A stretch of DNA of 64,000 nucleotides from positions 1,242,001 through 1,306,000 of the forward strand of contig NC_051094.1 in assembly GCF_901709675.1 (NCBI RefSeq), written 5' to 3'. This DNA comes from Syngnathus acus (taxonomy: Eukaryota; Chordata; Actinopteri; Syngnathiformes; Syngnathidae). A program made the position numbers and the translations under genes. Positions 1 through 64,000 of this stretch are shown here, one piece after another (the first letter of the stretch is position 1; each line of letters opens with the position of its first letter). A model generated the notes under the pieces. It had not been told where the DNA came from. It ran no database searches and was given only the letters and a program-made list of their open reading frames with translations.

Positions 1-645
1 AACCCATGATAAGACCGCTTAATGGTTTGAGCGGTTCCACTTGAATCCCGCTGAGACCGCTACTGAATAATTAAATGATTCCAACTACTTGGCAGGGGTC
101 CGTCTCCATGGTGACCCCTCCTCCGTGAGGACTGATGTCAATCTGCTGTCTGCTTATTGCCACCTTGACGTACTGTTAAAGTGGAATATAAAAAAAGCAA
201 ATCTTTACAAGATTTCAGTCGAGTGCTTTGCTTTTTTTTAAATAGTTTTGGAGTTTTCACTGTTAATGCACCTCCAACTACATACTCATGCAGATGTGGT
301 TCAACCCATCAACCTCATCCACCTGCACAAGACCATGTCTGTGGTCTGCTCTATTATTAGCAACAACATGGGGGACTTTTCCACACCATGTGGCGCCTTT
401 TGTGATCAGGCCCGAAGAAATGCAATAAAAATAGGATTACAACATAGTTGTTTGTCGTCCAAAGCGCTTACGCTTCAATTTGGTTATTAGGACGTGAGGG
501 AGCCGCGGCGCTTCAATGCCGAAACCCAGCGTGAGATTTATGAAGGCACATTTAGTCGCAGTGTAACCGCATTGCTGTCACAATGTTGTTAGCAAACTGT
601 TGTTTACGAGAAAATGAGCATTGCGGAGGTGTCCATTCATTACAA

Positions 646-660
646 GGGGGGGGGGGGGGG
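646..660. repeat. poly-G run (15 G)
   Basis: Uninterrupted homopolymer; its length may be uncertain. Confidence 0.95.
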
Positions 661-1203
661 CTCATATCTGTAAAACGTTCTCATTTCGCAGAACACATTG
701 TACGACGCAAGTCAAACCTAATCTCGGTGTCCTCACTTTAGTGTCGTGTGCTGAAAGGACACGCTCTTCTTTCTCTGCCGCTGAGGTTTTTTTTTTCTTC
801 TTCCTTTTACAATTTTTCTTGCCGTAACAAGGCGGCGACCATTAAATGCACAGAAAGAAGCGAAGCGGGGAAATGTTCGTGTTGCCCTTCACTGAATTTC
901 TGATGATTGTTTTCCATCAAAGCTGCAAGCCGTGTGCACCTTCACCTTGGCGTTAAAAACGCACACTTGACTGCTTTTGAATATGCAGCCGTACAAAAGT
1001 GCTTGCTTCTTTTTCGAGGCCTTCGACAATATTTAGTGGTAAAGAAAAATCTCCCTGTAAGACACTTTAATAGAGGAGTGAATGTCTTATGCTGTGTATT
1101 TTTTTAGTGATGTCAGGAAAGGTTTCAGCTGGGCCGCCCTCTGCATCCAAAATATGAATTCAAGGTCTTGAGCTAAGCAGTATTTTTCCTCATCATTTGA
1201 CTT

Positions 1204-1383
1204 CCATCCATCCATCCATCCATCCATCCATCCATCCATCCATCCATCCATCCATCCATCCATCCATCCATCCATCCATCCATCCATCCATCCATCCATC
1301 CATCCATCCATCCATCCATCCATCCATCCATCCATCCATCCATCCACCCATCCATCCATCCATCCATCCATCCATCCATCCAT
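1204..1383. repeat. (CATC)n microsatellite, about 180 bp
   Basis: About 45 CATC units with one CACC interruption near 1346. It is long enough to read as open frames on both strands, but these are repeat translations. Confidence 0.98.
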
Positions 1384-1410
1384 TTTGCCGTGTGTCATGT
1401 TATGATGTGA

Positions 1411-1640
1411 TTCTAATACTACATGCTATTGTGATATTCTTACTTTAGTATTTATTTTTATTTATTTTTCTGTATCTATAAAATTGACCTTTTCCTCTCG
1501 TAACGTGCAATGATTTTTTCATTTGTTTTTAATTTGATTCTAATACTACATAGTATTGTGATATTCTTACGGTATTATTTATTTTAATTTATGATTTTTT
1601 TTGTAACTTTTTCTCTCATAACATGCAACGTTTATTTGTT
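1411..1640. repeat. imperfect tandem duplication, two units about 127 bp apart
   Basis: TTCTAATACTACAT, then ATTGTGATATTCTTAC and a TTATTT-rich stretch, then CTCTCGTAACGTGCAA, at 1411-1513. The series recurs at 1538-1630 with scattered changes. It directly follows the CATC tract. Confidence 0.8.
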
Positions 1641-2050
1641 CTAATTATCATTGCATTATGACACGGCGGATATTGTTGGCCAAATTTGGCATGATCACTC
1701 CACGTTCACGTATCCATCCGTATGACACACTAGTCGTGTTGCCGGACAACAGAGAGGCACGTAAGGGCCCTAAATGACAATCATCCAGGCACGGCGGCCG
1801 ATCATCCCGTCCCAATTCCCCTCAGTTGCTTTGGCATCCCAGTGATGTCGTCATTAATTCATGGCACAAATGAACAGCCGCCCGCTGTTGACTTTGCATT
1901 ATTTGCAAGCATTAACCTTCCTACCCATCTAACCGCACAACTCCCTGCGCTGATGTTTGTGTGTGTGTGTGTGTTTTGGGAGGGAGACGGTAAGCTTCGT
2001 AGCTTCCTCGCCTAGCAACTAGCCCCGGAGAGATGCTCCAATGTTTGGAA

Positions 2051-2071
2051 AACACACACACACACACACAT
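2051..2071. repeat. (CA)n microsatellite
   Basis: About ten CA units. A GT run of similar length lies at 1958-1974, so the two can pair as a loose hairpin. A further CA/CG-rich tract is at 2371-2404. Confidence 0.9.
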
Positions 2072-4257
2072 GCGCGCACGCTTGGCTCGCCAATCCCTTC
2101 CAAGATGGCCGGTCCGCCTGATAGGTCCGCACATCAGTAAGTTTATGACCAAAGTTTATGACGACACCGTCCATGTGGTCGTCATGGTAGCCAAATGAGG
2201 TCATCGTCCTCTTTTTAGGCCCAGACACCCCAAAATCTTATCAAGCACATTTTACCAAGCAATGATGAGTGATGGATATACATTTTGATGAGAGCGGGAA
2301 ATGTGCACATTGTCACAGTTTGCCTGGTGGACTAACAGATGTTTTTCAATACGGATTGACAGTGTGACTGACACGCACACACACGCACGCACACGCGCAC
2401 ACATAGGGGCGCCTTGCCCACCTGTGGCTTTTCCTGACTCCTGGAGCCAGCCATCTTCTCCTCTCCTCCATTCCTCTCCTCTGCCAATCACCTGTGCGCT
2501 CTCCTCCTCGCTCCTCAATTCTTCCATTTTGATCCTTCACAAGTTCTTTTCTCCCAGATTTTAAAACAAGCGGGACCTTTTTTCCCCCCGAGGAGAGGAT
2601 TCATAAGGTCAAGGGGGGTAGTCCTACAAGGAACCTGAGCGACTGGTAAGAAAGCAGCCATTTCTCCATTATTTCGGTGAGCTTGAGAAGTTTTCACCAA
2701 CTACAAATTTATTTGACACGCTTTTGGTTGGGGAAAATGAATAAATGATAATTGCCTCCGTATTCTCTCTGTCACTTGCTTTGACCCTCCAACTGTTAGC
2801 TGTTGGACACGAGCGCAACCATATGCTCAACATGTATAAATTAGCAGTAGCATAAAACATAAATCGAGCCGACAACTATATCTCTATTTTTTTCATGTTG
2901 ACTGTACTTTTTTGACCCTGAATACCTTTTGTTGTTCACCTGCTGGTATATATGTTGCCTGCTTGTTATCCAGAGACTTTTTATTTGCACTCTATCTCTT
3001 GTTATAACCAAACTTTGGTGTGTTTGCGCTTCCCTGGTAAGGCACTGATTTGACTTTGCCTCGAGGCGGCTGTACGCCACAGACAGGTCGTTCCCTCATT
3101 AAAGTCCGTGGTCGGTTCCAAGGCACAAGCAGAAAAAAATAATAAAAAAATCACCAGCTTCTGATATTCCACTGTACGTTAAGCAATGTGGTCCTTTTTT
3201 TCCCCTGGCGTACTCCGCCTCAGCTTTGCGCTCATCTAAAATCACAGTTTGCGATCTGAAGGTATTTGTGTTTTTATTTAATACGTCGGCGGGAACGGCC
3301 CCAGCTGCACAGTCAATTTGCTTTCTGATTGGATCCGTTCCCCTGGAGTATTCTGTGTAAACATGTACCCGATCCGCAAAGACGCCGTACTTGGATGAAT
3401 GTACAAATAGTCACATTGTCTGTATATAGAGTCTGCAGATGAATTATTGATGGCGTCACCCTGCTTCAAAATGCATCCCCAACCTTTCCGTCCCACAAAG
3501 AGTAAGTCGCAATTAGTGTTGGGATGTTGCGCTGGCTGGCGTAAACATCGGATCCTGATACTTTGAAATCAACATGAATTTTGAGAATGAATAAAAGAAA
3601 AGGTTTCATCATATGAGAAGTGACAAACCTGAAAAGATTTGACTGATGGCGTTCTGGTTTGAAGCGGCCATTTTGGAAAATTTTGAGGGGTCATAAATTT
3701 CTTTAAAAACTTCTCACGCTTTTATTTTTGTAAAAGCACTGCGCCATCCGTGTGTGTTTGTTGTCATGTGCAGACACACACTTGAGGGTGCAAGATGGCC
3801 TCCGTGTTGACCTCATGGAGATCTTTCACTTGGACTCCAGCGAGCCCGTTATGCTTCCGCTTTTAGACCGCGTGACCCGGAATCCATCCGACACATCTGA
3901 TGAAATTTGTTCATTGAGGAAGGCGGACAAAATAAATCCGATCAGTGCAAAGAAGGAACGGATGTGGTGAAATGTTTGGAAAGAGTCTCGAGTGAGAGTC
4001 ATCGCTCACTCCTGCCTCTTGCATGAGATTCGTTTGTTAGCGTTTGAGCCGATACCAAGTTACGCTCATGAATCCAAATAAGACGTTATTCCGAGCTTTT
4101 GAGCGGATATGCAAATGGGGATTTATAGTATCCCTTGCCACACACAAATTTGTAGATAAGAAATGTCTCTCCTATACAAGCAAATTTGTCTCATTTAATC
4201 CAAGTGGATCCTTGTAATAATTTTCATACTAACTTTCTTTTTGTCTTCTTTCCTTAG

Positions 4258-4320
4258 AGGAAGATGCCGAGGAAATCTCACAGTAGAAGAGTTCTCACCC
4301 CGCTGTGTACAGAGATAAAG
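4258..4320 (+). other. exon-like segment, possible upstream 5' exon of trpm3
   Basis: A strong pyrimidine tract and TTCCTTAG end at 4257, and AAAG followed by GTAAGAAAG starts a donor at 4321. The 63 nt between are open in one frame, phase 0/0. They hold ATG 4264, which would give MPRKSHSRRVLTPLCTEIK and join in frame to any of the phase-0 trpm3 exons. I do not recognise the peptide. It could be a 5' leader exon, an alternative N terminus or a chance match. Confidence 0.35.
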
Positions 4321-6119
4321 GTAAGAAAGAACTTTGTACTACCTACGGATATTACGATCATATATTTTGTTTTCACATTCCCTATTTGACTACAATAACA
4401 ACAATTGATGTATATTCAGACAAACATTTCTATCTGGGGCCACTTCAAATTTGAGTGGACTGACAAACACGCGAAATTCAATACAAAAATATGCTCAAGC
4501 AAATGCTTGTTATGATACAATGTTGGTCATTTTTTTTGTTAATTAATTAATTCTAACTGACACTGTACTATTAATGAGCCTCATGTGAAGTTTTATTATT
4601 TAACTTCAAAATGTTCCTGATTGCCTCCATGCTGTTGATACTTTAGGATCGGTGTCATGTCAAGTGCCTTGCCACCATTTTGTAGCACCTGTACGCTACT
4701 CTAAACCAATTTTCGGCAGGGAGGTTGGCTCAATTATTCCTCAGAATTGATCATCACCAACAAAAATGCTAATCGTAATCTTAATACCGCCCCCAAAAAA
4801 TCAATATGTGCCATAGAATTGTTGCACTTGTTGCTTTTTAATGTTTACACTTGAGAGTAAAATATTTCGAGCTGAATTTCAGTGTCTGCAAGTGGGTGAT
4901 AAATGCTCTGGGTTTGCAGGCAGCAATTTCAAAAGCTCAGATTTAAGGCAGAAACTAAGCTACAGATTTATAAAAGTTGGATTAGGAAGTGCACCTTCCA
5001 CAGCTTAATTCTTGCATTTAAATGCTCCAGTGCACTTTCAAACGGTTACTGATGTCAATTATTACACCTGCATGCTGATTCCAACTTTGGAAAAAAATCC
5101 ATCACGTTGCTCGTTTATGCGACAATATCCACTTTAAAGCGCTAAAAGTCGTTGCGCCGCTTCCTCTGATATGGCAAGCCGCTTTTCTGCTCGGACGTGT
5201 TTTGGTTGTTTTCGTTCTCTTGTTGTTCTGTTGTTTTATTTCATCTAAATTGGACAGAGCGCCCCGAAAAAAAAAATAGCCCAGCATCTCGGCAAGCCCA
5301 TTAAAAAGACTCTGGAATAAACAAATTGTTAGTGACGACCCAGAATGACCTATTGCATTTACATTGGTGAGCATTCATGAGCTTTTTATGTGGCGTGCTT
5401 TGCAATGCATGGATTTTTCTTTCGGGTTAATCAAGTTCTGTAAATGAAAACGTGCTGATCGAGTGCCGCGGGTGCGCAGAAATACGACGAGTGCTCGAGG
5501 TGATACATGCATGGGATGATTGTAATGAAGACTTGATGATGCAACATCAAAGTTTTTCATGTGGTTGCTATGGAAACCCTGTGGAGGTGGATGTTTGATG
5601 CTAAGTGGGACGGGACAAATGTCACAATTGGACAAACTCTTACAAAACACAGCGTCAGCTTTTGGCAAATAGGCTTAATTATTTTTTTTATATTCTCGTA
5701 TTTGTCCTTCAATTTTTCCATTCTGAAGGAATTGAATGTCTTTGCTTGTTCTCTCTGTGTTTGTGTGGGCTTCCGGCACTCCAAAAGTCTTTGTATGCAA
5801 ATGAAAGTGGCCACTCGTCAACCTCTATTCTGTCCAATTCTTGTGATTGTGGCAGCAGTTGTCTGTCAGTCAGTGAAATTTAAAGTCAAGTGTTTTTCAT
5901 TTATATGTTTTTTCTGCCTTTTTTCCATTCATGCAAATTCTACAGAAATATGTTAAACAACGTTGTGGCTAGCACGCATGTGTTCATAATTGATTTGAAA
6001 CAAAAAGTGCCATTTTACTCTTTCTATTCATTGCCTTCAGGGAATTGATCTTGTTTTCTTTTTCTTTTGTGTTACACACACGGGCGCGTCAAAACACGAT
6101 CTCCCGGGTGGCCCGGTAG
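4321..6119. other. noncoding stretch
   Basis: No gene or clear repeat is seen. Open frames up to 131 codons at 5561-5956 have no family likeness. Confidence 0.65.
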
Positions 6120-6377
6120 TTGTTGTTGGGGGTGTCCCCAGAGTTTGACACGATCTTATGGCCAAGAACAATATCACCATGTCCTTATTCACCTGACCTG
6201 GCTTTTCCAACCTCAAGGGGATTATTGAAGGAGAGCCAGATTGAAGACATGGACGATATCAAGATAGCCGTGATGAGGATGGAGCTGCGGGGGATCCTGG
6301 GGGAAAAAACAATTCTTGGAGTGCAGGAAAAGGCACAAAAAGCCAGGAAAGTCGAGTACTTTGAAAGGGGAAGCTGA
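6120..6377 (+). pseudogene. decayed mariner-type transposase C terminus
   Basis: The frame contains PYSPDLA, then EDMDDIKIAV and near the end VEYFERG followed by a stop, in the order and spacing of the C-terminal part of mariner/SETMAR-type transposases (PYSPDLAPCD, RFxDIxxI, GxYFEGD). A neighbouring frame just upstream reads MAKNNIT, another conserved mariner stretch, so a frameshift lies near 6175. The catalytic Asp expected after SPDLAP is not visible. No terminal repeats were found. The copy is inactive. Confidence 0.7.
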
Positions 6378-7071
6378 TACAAATCCTGTAACATACCTTT
6401 GTATGAAATAGGAAGGCTGTAAGTGGGCGAAGCAGTCGAGTCCGTCTTAAACTGTCTGAACCAGAACGAGGCTCATCCGAGCTGCCTTATGGGCTCAAGA
6501 GGAGGAAAATAATGAAGGTTTTGGAGCTCAGGTTGATCTCAGTGAGAGCATGAACAACCTCACACGAGGCTTCACAGAATCCCCCCCCCTTTGTTCATCT
6601 CCTCCACCTGTGTCGTAGTCATTCGGCTCTTTCTCCTCAAAGCACAGCTCCTAATTCCTAAAACCTTTCTTTTTTTTCTTCACCTGAATCTCAGAAGCCC
6701 TCACCCCCCCCTTCCCTCCCCTCCCCTCTCCCTCCCTCCTTCCATCCCTCCTCCCTCCGCCTGCGAGGAGGCAAAACGAGCCACACTACGTGCACATGCA
6801 ACAGGGTGCAGCCTCTTCTCTTCTCTTCTCTCCTCTCCTCTGCGACAAGGCGACAAGTGAGCACTTTTTCTTCACCCCCAATCAGAAGATCAGACAAAAG
6901 TCACGGAAGGAAAAGGAAGATTTCTCTTTCATTATTTCCCAGACTGTGGAGATCATCCACGTAAGAGTTATTCAGTTGGCGAACGAGTTTGGAAAGAGCT
7001 CAACATGCCACCTATGGCCGCAGTTTGATGAAGAAGGCTGTCCTACTTACCACATTCACATTTCCTCACCG
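6378..7071 (+). other. presumed promoter and 5' leader of the long trpm3 form
   Basis: A C/T-rich stretch (6695-6850: CCCTCC, TCTTCTC) is followed by sequence open in the trpm3 frame from ATG 6796. No TATA box is evident. A possible internal donor, CCAC followed by GTAAGA (6961), and acceptor, CCGCAG (7021), exist, so the leader may be spliced. Confidence 0.5.
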
Positions 7072-63850
<56,779 letters not shown>

Positions 63851-64000
63851 GTAAGATCTTACTGTGAGGCGCAGTACAACTCCGTGGTGAGAGAACCCAC
63901 CTCAGCCCTGCATCTCAGAACCTACACACGATTCTCATAGTCATGTCCAAAAAAACAAGGGCAGTTTGATTCTGCCGGAAATGACAATTTGTTGCGCACA

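Larger units (their letters stand above)
1..4257. other. upstream sequence without a recognised gene
   Basis: Contains the repeats listed at 646, 1204, 1411 and 2051. Open frames here are short, unrelated to known families and overlap repeats. I see no gene. Confidence 0.7.

Noticed and set aside
1087-1448. Open frames on both strands with WMDG or IHPS repeats
   Set aside because: They are translations of the CATC microsatellite. The same holds for the frames at 10298-10681.
63851-63940. Extension of exon Q past 63850
   Set aside because: A strong GTAAGA donor lies at the point where similarity to TRPM3 ends; the read-through is not TRPM3-like and soon reaches a stop.

Overview
This is vertebrate nuclear DNA, most likely from a teleost fish. 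It carries about two thirds of the N-terminal half of one gene, trpm3 (transient receptor potential melastatin 3, a heat- and neurosteroid-gated calcium-permeable cation channel), on the + strand. The family call rests on exon translations that are nearly identical to what I remember of mammalian TRPM3, all with GT-AG borders and matching codon phases. The fish call is an inference. The exons span about 57 kb here, whereas the mammalian gene covers hundreds of kb, and the window is rich in CA, CATC and ATT microsatellites and small DNA transposons.

Layout. Bases 1-7071 are upstream sequence with simple repeats, a decayed mariner transposase fragment (6120-6377) and an exon-like segment at 4258-4320. 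A first coding exon at 7072-7275 gives a basic Ser/Arg-rich N terminus. A second, alternative first coding exon at 18706-18795 gives the MNQ-type N terminus. Both end in phase 0 and can splice to the common exon at 40569-40648. Long, mostly featureless introns separate them.

From 40.6 kb to 63.85 kb there are 17 common exons. They encode the TRPM N-terminal homology region: the SLOG-like nucleotide-binding fold, then the helical ankyrin-like MHR3/4 region, then an acidic pre-S1 linker. The membrane segments, pore and TRP helix lie beyond the right edge. Five consecutive exons (55313-59893) are all phase 0/0. They include a 51-nt exon, a 36-nt exon and a 30-nt exon that match known TRPM3 alternative-splicing sites, the last of them coding for the segment bound by G-protein beta-gamma.

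The intron 44520-48123 carries a sense-strand mir-204 hairpin (about 45278-45361), the microRNA known to be hosted by TRPM3 in vertebrates. Channel and microRNA therefore share a transcription unit.

Other content: four copies of one hAT-type nonautonomous element (two within 30 bases of coding exons), a double inverted-repeat element at 31.6 kb, two GGCC tracts, CTCF-like motifs around the first exon, and a cluster of unassigned ORF and splice signals at 36-39 kb. I found no second protein-coding gene, tRNA, rRNA or CRISPR array, and no clearly novel system. The long-form coding sequence visible here joins to 2553 nt (851 codons), an exact multiple of three.
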